Of a stretch of DNA of 64,000 nt, positions 8,639-17,627 are shown piece after piece (within the stretch, counting starts at the first letter, position 1; each line of letters starts with the position of its first letter). The DNA lies in contig AP018280.1 of NCBI GenBank assembly GCA_004296455.1, positions 5,378,794-5,442,793 of the forward strand. Reading direction: 5' to 3'. This DNA is from Calothrix sp. NIES-4101. GTDB taxonomy: Bacteria > Cyanobacteriota > Cyanobacteriia > Cyanobacteriales > Nostocaceae. The notes beneath the pieces are model-generated. The model had not been told where the DNA came from. It did not search any database and worked only from the letters and a program-made list of their open reading frames with translations. The position numbers were made by a program, and so were the translations under genes.

Positions 8639-9265
8639 ATGCGAAGAATTGTTTTCTGTGATTTTGATGGGACGATTACTGCCCAAGAAACATTTGTAGC
8701 TGTTTTGAAAGAGTTTGCACCAGAATTAGCAGCAGATTTAATCCCCCAAATGTATGCTCTCAAAATTACTTTACGGGAAGGTGTGCGGCGAATATTAGAA
8801 TCAATTCCATCTTCGCGGTTGTCAGAAATTATCGAATTTACTCGCAATCAACCAATCCGAGAAGGATTTCCAGAATTACTGGATTTTCTCGATTCTCAGG
8901 ATATACCGTTTGTGGTTGTTTCTGGTGGGTTGCGGGAAATGGTAGAAGCAGTGATGGGGGATTTAGTGCAGAGAGTCAAAGCAATTCATGCAATCGATAT
9001 AGATACAAGCAACACCAATTTTCAAGTCATATCACCCTACGAAGGAGAGACAGAATTAGTAGATAAAGTCAAAGTGATGGAAATGTACCCCGCAGATGTG
9101 AAAATTGCTATTGGTGATTCCGTCACGGATTTGAATATGGCGCTTTCCACACCACTAGTTTTTGCTAGAGACAGATTAGCTCAATATCTGAGCGATCGCA
9201 ACAAAGACTATATTGCTTGGAATGATTTTTTTGATGTGCTCCATGCGCTCAAATCTAAAATTTAA
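8639..9265 (+). CDS. mtnX: HAD phosphatase of methionine salvage (HK-MTPenyl-1-P phosphatase type)
   Basis: HAD-superfamily phosphatase of 208 aa. It shows motif I DFDGT (nucleophile Asp8, acid Asp10), motif II VVVSGG, and motif IV GDSVTDLNMA. MtnX removes phosphate from 2-hydroxy-3-keto-5-methylthiopentenyl-1-phosphate to give the acireductone consumed by MtnD. Assignment rests on the HAD-IB type sequence and on its position between mtnD and mtnB; a phosphoserine-phosphatase-like relative is the main alternative. Confidence 0.87.
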   Translation: MRRIVFCDFDGTITAQETFVAVLKEFAPELAADLIPQMYALKITLREGVRRILESIPSSRLSEIIEFTRNQPIREGFPELLDFLDSQDIPFVVVSGGLREMVEAVMGDLVQRVKAIHAIDIDTSNTNFQVISPYEGETELVDKVKVMEMYPADVKIAIGDSVTDLNMALSTPLVFARDRLAQYLSDRNKDYIAWNDFFDVLHALKSKI

Positions 9266-9323
9266 AAATCTAAAAATCTAAAACCTTCAAACCAAAAAAC
9301 CCCAACTCTAAAGTTGTCGAAAA

Positions 9324-9998
9324 ATGAGTCAGCAACAATTACTTGACAATCTTAGTATAGATTGTGACCCTCGATTAGAACTCTGCCAAGCTGCTAGCCA
9401 CTTCTATAAACAGGGCTGGATGCTAGGAACAGCAGGTAATCTTTCCGCGAAATTAAATGATGGTAGTTTCTGGATTACTGCCAGTGGCAAGTCAAAAGGA
9501 GAACTAAAATCAGAAGATTTTGTACGTATATATCCAGATGGCACAGTGCTTGCAGTTACGCCCGAATTACAACTATCCGCTAAACCATCAGCCGAAACCT
9601 CAATTCACCAAGCAATTTACGAACTTTTCCCCGAAGCTAATGCTTGCTATCATGTTCACTCAGTTGAAGCAAATTTAGTCTCAAATTTTGTTGTTGGTGA
9701 TGAATTACCTTTACCACCTTTAGAAATGCTCAAAGGATTGGGAATTTGGGAAGAAAATCCTAATTGTACGATGCCTTTATTTACAAATCATGCTCATGTT
9801 CCCCAAATAGCCGAAGATATTAGAAATTATTTCCACAGTCAGAAATCTCAACATCAATCAACCCAAGTTCCCGCATTACTCATCCGTAATCATGGCATCA
9901 CAGTTTGGGCAAACTCACCCAAAACAGCATTTCACTACATCGAAGTCGCAGAATATATTTTTCGCTATCTTGTCGCCGCCAAAAAAGCAGGAATTTAA
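9324..9998 (+). CDS. mtnB: Methylthioribulose-1-phosphate dehydratase
   Basis: Class II aldolase-fold zinc enzyme of 224 aa that dehydrates methylthioribulose-1-phosphate in methionine salvage. Visible motifs are GTAGNLSAKL near residue 35, ITASGKSKG, the catalytic Glu91 (SAETSIH), zinc ligands His110 and His112 (CYHVHSVEA) and a late His in RNHGITVWA. It follows mtnX by 58 bp. With mtnD and mtnX it covers three consecutive steps of the pathway; the isomerase gene (mtnA) is not in this window. Confidence 0.93.
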   Translation: MSQQQLLDNLSIDCDPRLELCQAASHFYKQGWMLGTAGNLSAKLNDGSFWITASGKSKGELKSEDFVRIYPDGTVLAVTPELQLSAKPSAETSIHQAIYELFPEANACYHVHSVEANLVSNFVVGDELPLPPLEMLKGLGIWEENPNCTMPLFTNHAHVPQIAEDIRNYFHSQKSQHQSTQVPALLIRNHGITVWANSPKTAFHYIEVAEYIFRYLVAAKKAGI

Positions 9999-10062
9999 TT
10001 GCTGTTGAATACTGAGTTGATATTTACAAATAATTACCCTTTTTCTTTTTCCTTATTGTCAT

Positions 10063-10353
10063 ATGACTATTCATGTTGTTGCTCGTGTGATTACATTACC
10101 AAACAAAATTGAAGAATTTAAAGCATTGGCATTAAATCTTGTGGAAGCAACTCGACAAGAAGCTGGATGTATTAAATATGAACTTTTACAAAATCAATCT
10201 GATGCAACTGATTTCACATTTGTAGAAGCATGGGAATCAGAAGCCGTATGGAATTTACATTTGAATACACCCCATTTTTTGGATGCAGTTTCACAACTTG
10301 ATGGATTGGTTGCATCAGCACCAGATATTCGCAGCTACAAATTATTGAAATAA
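10063..10353 (+). CDS. ABM-fold (antibiotic biosynthesis monooxygenase-like) protein
   Basis: A 96-aa ferredoxin-like dimeric barrel protein. The sequence runs from the opening strand (IHVVARVITLPNKIEEFKAL) through EAGCIKYELLQN to FVEAWESEAVWNLHLNTPHF, the typical pattern of ABM domains such as YgiN. Members act as quinol monooxygenases or small-molecule oxygenases, or have no known activity. It lies 64 bp after mtnB on the same strand, so co-transcription with methionine salvage is possible but unproven. Confidence 0.85.
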   Translation: MTIHVVARVITLPNKIEEFKALALNLVEATRQEAGCIKYELLQNQSDATDFTFVEAWESEAVWNLHLNTPHFLDAVSQLDGLVASAPDIRSYKLLK

Positions 10354-10475
10354 TTGGCAAAATTGAGCTTTTTGTTTCAGAAAAGTCCTTTTTAACTGCG
10401 GTAGTTTAATGTATCTAGGGGATGCTATCTCCAGCAAATTGTAGACATTAAACCTCAACATGAAAAGAAACACTA

Positions 10476-11672
10476 ATGGTAGGACGATACATCAAAGATA
10501 TTAAACTGTTCTTATGGCGATCGCAATCACAAAAACGTTGGTTGTCACTAGCACTAGTATCTCTGTTGTTAGTCACTTTATTTTGGCAAGCGCCTACCAT
10601 CAATCAAAGTCAAATTGCAAATAACGAGATACGTGGCGTTTGGATGACAAATTACGGAGCCGCATTGAGTTACTACACCAGTCGCCTCGATGAAGTCATA
10701 GCCAATATCGCCAAACGTCGCTTGAACACAATTTATCCGGCGGTGTGGAATCGTGGATATACTCTCCATCCTAGCCCCGTTGCCAAATCAGCAAGTGGCT
10801 ACTCTCAAGATTACATGACTTCCTTGCCGTTATTCCCGTTTCAGGATGCACTTTCAGGATTAGTTGAACAAGCACATCGCCAAAAATTACGAATAATTCC
10901 TTGGTTTGAATATGGTTTGTTAATTCCCAAAAACCATTCCATAGTTAAACGACACCCTAATTGGTTAACAGCCAATCAACGCGGCGAAACCGTTTCCTCG
11001 GATGGGATGTCATGGTTAAACCCTTGCCATCCAGAAGTACAAAAATTTATCACCGATTTAATCGTAGATGTTGTCAAACGTTACCCAGTCGATGGGATTC
11101 AACTTGATGATCATTTTGCTTTACCTGTAGAATTTGGTTACGATGCCTATACTCGGAAACTATACCGCCAAGAGCATAATGGGAATTCACCCCCACAAAA
11201 CCCGAAAAACCCAGAATGGATGGCTTGGAGGGCGGGAAAATTAACACAATTAATGGCGAAAATTAGCAAAGCTGTCAGAGAAGAAAATCATGATGTTATC
11301 ATTTCTTTGTCTCCTAATTCACTGAACTTTGCCTATAATAAATATCTACAAGATTGGGGAAAATGGGTAGATAGAGGTTTATTAGATGAAGTAATAGTAC
11401 AGATTTATCGTGAGGATTTAACCGCAATTAAACATGAACTTAATAAGAGTGAACTGTTAAATATCCGTAAGAAAGTACCAATTGCTATTGGTTTATATAC
11501 AGGACCATTTTTATCACCAAAATCAATTAAAAATTTACAAAAAGAAATTGAAATAGTCCAAAACTATAATTATGATGGCGTATCTTTCTTTTGCTGGGAA
11601 ACAACCCTTTGGTTTTTTAAAGGAGGTTCCGATACAGAATTAGAAAATAGCTTAAGGAAGGTTTTTACATAA
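10476..11672 (+). CDS. GH10-like (GHL10) family hydrolase, membrane-anchored
   Basis: A 398-aa protein with an N-terminal signal anchor (residues about 22-40) and a TIM-barrel GHL10 domain that starts at IRGVWMTNYGAAL. The barrel contains NTIYPAVWNRGYTLHPS, PWFEYGLLIP and the strand end DGIQLDDHFALP with acidic residues expected at the active site. This domain was first annotated as DUF187 and is related to glycoside hydrolases; the substrate is unknown, probably a cell-wall or extracellular polysaccharide. A paralogue lies at 15525-16988. Confidence 0.85.
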   Translation: MVGRYIKDIKLFLWRSQSQKRWLSLALVSLLLVTLFWQAPTINQSQIANNEIRGVWMTNYGAALSYYTSRLDEVIANIAKRRLNTIYPAVWNRGYTLHPSPVAKSASGYSQDYMTSLPLFPFQDALSGLVEQAHRQKLRIIPWFEYGLLIPKNHSIVKRHPNWLTANQRGETVSSDGMSWLNPCHPEVQKFITDLIVDVVKRYPVDGIQLDDHFALPVEFGYDAYTRKLYRQEHNGNSPPQNPKNPEWMAWRAGKLTQLMAKISKAVREENHDVIISLSPNSLNFAYNKYLQDWGKWVDRGLLDEVIVQIYREDLTAIKHELNKSELLNIRKKVPIAIGLYTGPFLSPKSIKNLQKEIEIVQNYNYDGVSFFCWETTLWFFKGGSDTELENSLRKVFT

Positions 11673-11701
11673 AAATCAAGAGTGCTCAATTACAAATTCT
11701 C

Positions 11702-12433
11702 TTAATCTCCCTGGGGACATTCATCCCATAAGCTAGTAATTTCACGTAAACTTTGGTAACTACCATTACCTAAAATAATGTGATCAAGGAGAGGAATCCC
11801 TAAAAATTGTGCTCCTCCCAATAACTGCCGAGTTAATTCAATATCTTCACGACTAGGCTCGACATTCCCAGAGGGATGGTTATGCGCCACAATTAACCTG
11901 GTTGCCCCTTGTCTGAGGGCTTCTCGGAAAATTTCCCTTGGTGGAGCCAGGGTTTCCGTTGCTGTGCCAATAGTAATGATTTGCCGAGCCAGCATTTTAT
12001 TTTTGACATCCAAAAGTATAATTGCGAACCTTTCCTGTAACTGCCACATTAAATCTTGACTGAGAACAGCGGCGGCAGCAGCAGGGCTATCAATCGGTGT
12101 GCGATCGCTCGGATTTGCTTGAAAAGTTCTTTTTCCCAACTCAACTGCTGCTAGAATACTTGTGGCTTTAGCTGGTCCAATTCCCTGAATATGCATTAAT
12201 TCTGCCGGAGTCACATCCCGCAATACCGCTAAAGGATCGCGATCGTTTTTTCCTAATTCCCGTAAGATATATTGCCCCAAACCTACTGCCGATAGTTTTC
12301 CCGCACCTTGACCTGTCCCTAACAAAATCGCGATTAATTCTGCTGTGGATAATACTTTGGGGCCATTTGACAACAAACGCTCTCGTGGGCGTTCGCTTTC
12401 TGCCATATCGGCAATTCGTAGGCAATAGGTCAT
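11702..12433 (-). CDS. radC: RadC family JAB-domain protein
   Basis: A 243-aa protein with an N-terminal helix-hairpin-helix region ([12 protein letters not shown]) and a C-terminal JAB/MPN metalloprotease-like domain containing [17 protein letters not shown], the zinc-binding motif. RadC proteins were named for DNA repair, but the biochemical role is unsettled. Full length for the family. It converges on the GHL10 gene with only 29 bp between stops. Confidence 0.93.
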   Translation of the reverse strand: MTYCLRIADMAESERPRERLLSNGPKVLSTAELIAILLGTGQGAGKLSAVGLGQYILRELGKNDRDPLAVLRDVTPAELMHIQGIGPAKATSILAAVELGKRTFQANPSDRTPIDSPAAAAAVLSQDLMWQLQERFAIILLDVKNKMLARQIITIGTATETLAPPREIFREALRQGATRLIVAHNHPSGNVEPSREDIELTRQLLGGAQFLGIPLLDHIILGNGSYQSLREITSLWDECPQGD

Positions 12434-12923
12434 AGGTAAAATTTGGAAAGTATCAAAGGATAGATGTACCTATCTTTATTTATCTCCTGTTTGTGGGCGA
12501 AGATAGGCTCATTTGACAAAATCTTTAATTTTTCGCGACCAAAATAAAATCTTTGAGATTGGGGGATATTGAAGATGGCAATTAAGTTCCTTGTACTGTT
12601 GCTCTCAAATATTGCTCTCAAATTGTGACGACACATCAATCCCCGCGTCACCACGTCCTCATCTGTTTTTCTTTTTTGAGAATTGGTCTTTTTTATTTGC
12701 CAAGTCCCTCAGTCACCTGACTATCCGTGAACATTGTTGTAGAACTACTCGTCAGCTTCGTTAACAAGCTTCGCCATTGCTATTATTGAAGGAATTATCC
12801 GCGCTATCGGAACAGATAAATTAATATAAGTAAGAATTCACGGATGAGAATGCTCTCAAATCTAACTAGTACAACAAGTAAAAATTAAAAAGCGCAAAGT
12901 AGACGGTGTCGGTTTCCGTCCCC

Positions 12924-12945
12924 GCAGTCCCCTTAACGGGGCTGC
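12924..12945 (+). terminator. Terminator-like hairpin in the thrS leader
   Basis: GCAG-T-CCCC pairs with GGGG-CTGC across a TTAAC loop, with one bulged base, followed by TCTTTGTCTAACTTTG. It could be a weak terminator or an attenuator about 230 nt before the thrS start. Confidence 0.45.
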
Positions 12946-13009
12946 TCTTTGTCTAACTTTGTAAGAAGGCAACAGAAAAAAGATTTTATATACTTTTCTG
13001 CCATTTTTA

Positions 13010-13050
13010 TAGACGCAGAGCGGCTACCTTTGGAAGCCACTTCGTGTCTA
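13010..13050. repeat. Imperfect inverted repeat in the thrS leader
   Basis: 13010-13025 pairs with 13035-13050 in 14 of 16 positions (two of these wobble pairs). It starts with TAGAC and ends with GTCTA, around a short loop. It may be a dispersed cyanobacterial hairpin repeat or a leader structure of thrS. Confidence 0.6.
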
Positions 13051-13172
13051 CCCGCAGGCTATAGTTGCTGTATTTCCACCATTGTGTACTAGCTGTACAA
13101 AGCATATCCTCATCCCTGACTTTAAAACTCTTGCCCAATATTTTTATAGCTTCGTCTAAGGTTAAACAGCCG

Positions 13173-15023
13173 ATGTCGCCAAATTCACCTCCCCAACAGT
13201 CAGAACCAGCCGAAATTGTTGAAAAAGTCGAAAAAATGTATTTACCACGTACCAGCGAATCGGAAAATTTAAAGAAAATTCGCCACACCACATCCCATGT
13301 AATGGCGATGGCTGTACAAAAGCTGTTTCCCAAGGCGCAAGTGACAATTGGGCCTTGGATTGAAAATGGTTTCTATTACGACTTTGATAGCCCTGAACCG
13401 TTTACCGATAAGGATTTGAAAGCCATCTATAAGGAGATGGTGAAGATTATTAATCGCAAATTGCCAGTTATTCGCGAAGAAGTAAGCCGTGAAGAAGCCG
13501 AAAAACGAATTCAGGCAATTAAAGAACCCTACAAGCTAGAAATTTTAGGGGATATTAAAACAGAACCCATTACAATTTACCACTTGGGCGACCAATGGTG
13601 GGATTTATGTGCAGGCCCCCACGTTGAAAACACTGGAGATTTGAACCCAAAAGCGATCGCACTAGAAAGTCTTGCGGGTGCATATTGGCGTGGGGATGAA
13701 ACTAAAGCACAGTTGCAACGTATCTATGGAACTGCATGGGAATCCCCCGAACAGTTAGCAGAATATCAGCGACGCAAAGAAGAAGCTCAACGTCGTGACC
13801 ATCGTAAACTAGGTAAAGAACTGGGATTATTTATATTTTCCGATTTAGTCGGTCCTGGTTTACCTTTATGGACACCCAAAGGTACCTTATTACGGAGTCT
13901 GTTAGAGGATTTTCTCAAGCAGGAACAAGTTAAACGTGGTTATTTACCAGTTGTCACCCCTCACCTGGGTCGGGTAGATTTATTTAAAACATCGGGACAT
14001 TGGCAGAAATATAAAGAAGACCTCTTCCCGATGATGGCAGAGAGTGAGGAAGCAAAAGAACAGGAACAGGGCTTTGTCCTCAAAGCGATGAATTGTCCCT
14101 TCCACATCCAGATATATAAAAGTGAACTCCGTTCCTATCGAGAATTACCGTTACGTTATGCCGAATTTGGGACAGTATATCGTTACGAACAGTCGGGAGA
14201 ATTAGGTGGTTTAACAAGGGTGCGGGGTTTTACCCAAGATGACGCACATTTATTTGTGACACCAGAACAACTCGATGATGAGTTTTTGAAGGTAGTTGAT
14301 TTAATCTTGTCGGTAATCAAGAGTTTGAAGCTTGATAGCAATTTTAAAGCCAGATTAAGTTTCCGTGACCCCAATAGCGACAAATACTTAGGTTCCGATG
14401 AGGCATGGAATCAAGCCGAAAATGCAATTCGTCGTGCCGTCGAAACCTTGGGAATGGATCATTTTGAGGGAATTGGTGAAGCCGCATTTTACGGGCCTAA
14501 GCTTGATTTTATTGTTAAAGACGCTTTGGAACGGGAATGGCAATTGGGGACTGTGCAGGTTGACTATAACTTGCCAGAACGCTTTGATTTAGAATATGTT
14601 GCGGAAGATGGAACTCGTCAGCGTCCAATCATGATACACCGCGCCCCCTTTGGTTCCCTAGAAAGACTGATTGGGATTTTGATTGAAGAGTATGCGGGTG
14701 ATTTCCCCTTGTGGTTAGCACCAGTACAGGCAAAATTACTACCAGTTAGCGACCAATTTTTAGATTATGCCAAGGATGTGGTAGCGAAAATGCAAGCTGT
14801 AGGTATTCGTGCCGAAGTCGATACTAGCGGCGACAGACTTGGTAAACTCATTCGCAATGCGGAAAAAGAAAAAATACCCGTCATGGCTATAGTTGGTGCC
14901 AAGGAAGTGGAAACCAACACCTTGAGCATTCGTACCCGTGCGTCAGGGGAATTAGGAAGTATTGCGGTGGCTGAGGTAGTTGAGAAAATGAAGAGTGCGA
15001 TCGCATCTTTTGATAATTTTTAG
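13173..15023 (+). CDS. thrS: Threonyl-tRNA synthetase
   Basis: Class II tRNA synthetase that charges tRNA-Thr. From this start the protein has 616 aa, with an editing-type N2 domain (RHTTSHVMAMAVQKLFP, then the conserved DLCAGPHV), the catalytic core with zinc ligands in MNCPFH, DDAHLF and MIHRAPFGS, and a C-terminal anticodon-binding domain. It lacks the N-terminal TGS domain. The ATG at 13173 (MSPNSPPQQS) is preferred over an in-frame ATG at 13065 because the extra 36 residues are not family-like. Some cyanobacteria carry two ThrRS genes; which type this is cannot be decided here. A strong terminator follows. Confidence 0.95.
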   Translation: MSPNSPPQQSEPAEIVEKVEKMYLPRTSESENLKKIRHTTSHVMAMAVQKLFPKAQVTIGPWIENGFYYDFDSPEPFTDKDLKAIYKEMVKIINRKLPVIREEVSREEAEKRIQAIKEPYKLEILGDIKTEPITIYHLGDQWWDLCAGPHVENTGDLNPKAIALESLAGAYWRGDETKAQLQRIYGTAWESPEQLAEYQRRKEEAQRRDHRKLGKELGLFIFSDLVGPGLPLWTPKGTLLRSLLEDFLKQEQVKRGYLPVVTPHLGRVDLFKTSGHWQKYKEDLFPMMAESEEAKEQEQGFVLKAMNCPFHIQIYKSELRSYRELPLRYAEFGTVYRYEQSGELGGLTRVRGFTQDDAHLFVTPEQLDDEFLKVVDLILSVIKSLKLDSNFKARLSFRDPNSDKYLGSDEAWNQAENAIRRAVETLGMDHFEGIGEAAFYGPKLDFIVKDALEREWQLGTVQVDYNLPERFDLEYVAEDGTRQRPIMIHRAPFGSLERLIGILIEEYAGDFPLWLAPVQAKLLPVSDQFLDYAKDVVAKMQAVGIRAEVDTSGDRLGKLIRNAEKEKIPVMAIVGAKEVETNTLSIRTRASGELGSIAVAEVVEKMKSAIASFDNF

Positions 15024-15077
15024 ATATTAGTTCAGATAGTCAGAATTGCGATCGTAATTAAATTGTAATTTCAAAGT

Positions 15078-15101
15078 AGAGACGTTACACGTAACGTCTC
15101 T
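15078..15101 (+). terminator. Rho-independent terminator of thrS
   Basis: A perfect 11-bp stem (15078-15088 with 15091-15101), drawn with a 2-nt centre that would open to a small loop, followed by TTTATTTTG. It lies 55 bp after the thrS stop. Confidence 0.9.
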
Positions 15102-15212
15102 TTTATTTTGTGTACATCCATCATAAAGGATGCAATATCATTTCATCTGCCGCTCACCATATCAAGTCCAGCTAATCGTATTATATCCAGTTGAATACTT
15201 TTGATTAAGACT

Positions 15213-15246
15213 GACACGGAGACTTAGAGACGCGGGGACGCGGAGA
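15213..15246. repeat. Dispersed 34-nt GC-rich repeat, copy B
   Basis: Inverted copy of 2421-2454 with one mismatch in 34 nt. It is followed within 30 bp by an ATCTCCCC tandem array. It lies in the 501-bp gap between thrS and the second GHL10 gene. Confidence 0.75.
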
Positions 15247-15273
15247 CAAAAAATCAAGAGGTTTCTTTTATTA

Positions 15274-15305
15274 ATCTCCCCATCTCCCCATCTCCCCATC
15301 TCCCC
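15274..15305. repeat. ATCTCCCC octamer tandem repeat
   Basis: Four exact copies of ATCTCCCC, followed by a partial fifth ending in CGC. This is a short intergenic tandem repeat. Confidence 0.9.
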
Positions 15306-15524
15306 ATCTCCGCGTCGATTTTCTCATAAATTATTCCGGCAAACCTTTAGGTCTTACCCTCTTCCCACAATATTAGGGCACTACTTAGCTGCTGATTGCG
15401 TCAAAGAATCTACCTTAGTTAAATCTGCGTCAATTTATTTGATGCTTAATTCGATGCTTATTCGGCATTGAGTGAACCACAATCAACTGGCAGCTTTAGG
15501 CAGCATAAATACCTGTAAACTAAT

Positions 15525-16988
15525 ATGGCGAGTAAATTCCATCACAAAAACATGCGATGGCGTGCGTGGGTAACTAACAGATCATTCAAGCAGATGAAAC
15601 TACGTACTCCTTTTCGATTTTGGCGACGTTCATTCAAGTCCTCTTTCGCAATACTATCTTTAATATCTTTCATCATGGTGATGATACTGGGTAACTTTGC
15701 CCCTGTTGTGGCACAAGAGTTCCCAGACACACAACCTTATCCAGGTGTACCCGAATTTCCGGCTCCCCAGCCATATCCTCAACCCCCACAATTTCCCCAA
15801 GCACAACCAGCACCCATCCCGATACCAGAACCAATACCACAACCAATACTTCAAGAACCGGAGTTTCCATCTTCTACGGAGTCAGTACCACAACCAGTAC
15901 CCATTCCCCAGCGTCCCCGACAAGAGATTCGCGGGGTGTGGATGACTAATAATGACTTGAATGTGTTGCGCGATCGCTCGAAACTTAGCGAAGCTATGAG
16001 CCAGCTACGAAGGCTCCATTTTAATACGGTTTACCCTGTCATCTACAATTCGGGTTATGTCATGTATCCCAGTGCGGTGGCACAAGGCCGAAATATCCAG
16101 CCCTTTATCTATAAAGGTACAGAAGGGCAAGATATTATTGCGGATGTCATTAACCAGTCCCATCGTCAAGGTTTGCTAGCAATTCCCTGGTTTGAATTTG
16201 GCTTCATGGCTCCAGAAACCTCTGAGCTAGCTTTAAATCATCCTAACTGGCTCACCCAAAAACGTGACGGTACGAAAACGTCAATTAGTGCTGCGGGTGA
16301 GGTTGCATGGCTCAATCCATTCCACCCAGAAGTCCAAAAGTTTATCAGTGACTTAGTCTTAGAAGTCGTCACTAAATACGATGCTGATGGTATCCAATTT
16401 GACGACCATATGAGCTTGCCCCAGGATTTTGGCTTCGATCGCTACACCTTGGCGTTGTACACTCAAGAAACTGGCAGACCAGCCCCCACAAATCCCCAAG
16501 ACCAAACTTGGATAAGTTGGCGTGCTGATAAAATTACAGCATTCATGGTGCAGTTAAACAAAGCTGTCAAGGCCAGAAAACCAAATGCGATTTTCTCTGT
16601 TTCCCCCAATTACTACGATTTCGCCTACAAATTTCAACTTCAAGATTGGTTGAACTGGGTACGTTTAGGAATTGTTGATGAGTTAGTCATGCAGGTATAT
16701 CGTGACGACTTGCAAGCATTTAGTGCTAAGCTTACCCGTCCCGAAATTTTAGAGACACAACAATCAATACCTACAGGTATAGGTATTATGGCTGGATTGC
16801 GAACTCGGCGAGTTCCCATTCAACAAGTACAATCGCAGGTTAGAGCCGCACAACAACGTGGTTTAGGTGTTGCATTCTTCTACTATGAAAGTTTGTGGGA
16901 TACTGGCCCCGAGGCTCCTAGCGATCGGCAAACGGGATTCCAAGCTATTTTCCCAAGTCCCGCACTTCGAGCCAGAGCAGAATTATAG
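15525..16988 (+). CDS. GH10-like (GHL10) family hydrolase with Pro-rich linker
   Basis: A 487-aa paralogue of the protein at 10476-11672. It has an N-terminal hydrophobic export signal (about residues 36-65), a linker of about 70 residues very rich in Pro and Gln (QPYPQPPQFPQAQPAPIP), then the GHL10 barrel from IRGVWMTNNDLNVL. Shared landmarks are NTVYPVIYNSGYVMYPS, PWFEFGFMAP and DGIQFDDHMSLP. The Pro-rich linker would hold the enzyme away from the membrane or inside the cell wall. The substrate is unknown; extracytoplasmic polysaccharide is the likely class. Confidence 0.87.
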   Translation: MASKFHHKNMRWRAWVTNRSFKQMKLRTPFRFWRRSFKSSFAILSLISFIMVMILGNFAPVVAQEFPDTQPYPGVPEFPAPQPYPQPPQFPQAQPAPIPIPEPIPQPILQEPEFPSSTESVPQPVPIPQRPRQEIRGVWMTNNDLNVLRDRSKLSEAMSQLRRLHFNTVYPVIYNSGYVMYPSAVAQGRNIQPFIYKGTEGQDIIADVINQSHRQGLLAIPWFEFGFMAPETSELALNHPNWLTQKRDGTKTSISAAGEVAWLNPFHPEVQKFISDLVLEVVTKYDADGIQFDDHMSLPQDFGFDRYTLALYTQETGRPAPTNPQDQTWISWRADKITAFMVQLNKAVKARKPNAIFSVSPNYYDFAYKFQLQDWLNWVRLGIVDELVMQVYRDDLQAFSAKLTRPEILETQQSIPTGIGIMAGLRTRRVPIQQVQSQVRAAQQRGLGVAFFYYESLWDTGPEAPSDRQTGFQAIFPSPALRARAEL

Positions 16989-17055
16989 TTTGACTCAAAT
17001 CTCAATTTCTCCAGAATCTATTTCTCAATCTTTGATCCTGATTTTCTTGAACATC

Positions 17056-17173
17056 AGTAAGTCGGCACAAAGAAACCTAATTATGCAACGGATTGTAAAC
17101 AACATTCAAAGCCTTCCTTTTGCTGACGTTTCACTTGCAATCACATACCTTGATTTTTTAACGCCGACTTACT
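17056..17173. mobile_element. MITE-like element with 11-bp perfect terminal inverted repeats
   Basis: AGTAAGTCGGC at 17056-17066 is repeated in inverse orientation as GCCGACTTACT at 17163-17173, giving a 118-bp unit with no coding capacity. No target-site duplication is evident. It could be a non-autonomous transposon remnant or a dispersed hairpin repeat. Confidence 0.5.
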
Positions 17174-17542
17174 TAGCTGCGATGACAAGGCGATCACGCA
17201 GACAGGAAGTTTGTCTAGAAAGGAGTTTGAGAAATGGGATGGAGAAGAATAGCTAAAGGTGATTTTGACTTCTAAATTCAGTATTGGATTTTCTACCTAA
17301 TCTGGCTAGAATCAGATGTAGCAAATTTAAATCATAGAAGCACAAAATTTAAGACGGAATTAGCTCTACCTTCTCTTAATCGGTAAGGATAATCAAAGCT
17401 TTCCTCTTATCAAAGAGATTTGGCAAGGGGTTCGATATTTAACTGTGCTGACCTACTTACCCTAAATCTACTCTGCTTCTCCGGAAATCTTGTGACGTTT
17501 TTTGTTGGAGATGTCCCATTTTTGATTTTTCTGACGTAAAAT

Positions 17543-17556
17543 AGTATATCTGTTCT
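17543..17556 (+). promoter_or_regulatory. Candidate LexA (SOS) box of recA
   Basis: AGTATATCTGTTCT fits the published cyanobacterial LexA consensus RGTACNNNDGTWCB at all but one fixed position (T instead of C at position 5). It lies about 70 bp before the first recA start. LexA in cyanobacteria does not always control SOS genes, so the functional claim is tentative. Confidence 0.5.
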
Positions 17557-17627
17557 AGTAATATCTCAGATTCTATACTCCCAGCAAATCGATAACTAAT
17601 ATATTTACAGGTGAGAAAGAGGCAAAA

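Larger units (their letters stand above)
12434..13172. other. Long leader region before thrS with hairpins
   Basis: This 739-bp gap separates divergent radC and thrS. It holds a GC-rich hairpin at 12924-12945 and a long imperfect hairpin at 13010-13050, both upstream of thrS. No gene or tRNA is seen; the open frame across 13065-13172 is taken as an untranslated extension of thrS. Confidence 0.5.
16989..17627. other. Intergenic region upstream of recA
   Basis: This 639-bp gap contains a MITE-like element (17056-17173) and a LexA-like box (17543-17556). An open frame that crosses the GHL10 3' end overlaps the element and has no recognisable protein features. Confidence 0.6.

Noticed and set aside
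12430..12654. 74-codon minus-strand frame upstream of radC
   Set aside because: No recognisable features, overlaps the radC start and repeat-like DNA.
16867..17256. Plus-strand frame overlapping the GHL10 3' end and the MITE-like element
   Set aside because: Composition is that of an out-of-frame translation, and it crosses an inverted repeat element.
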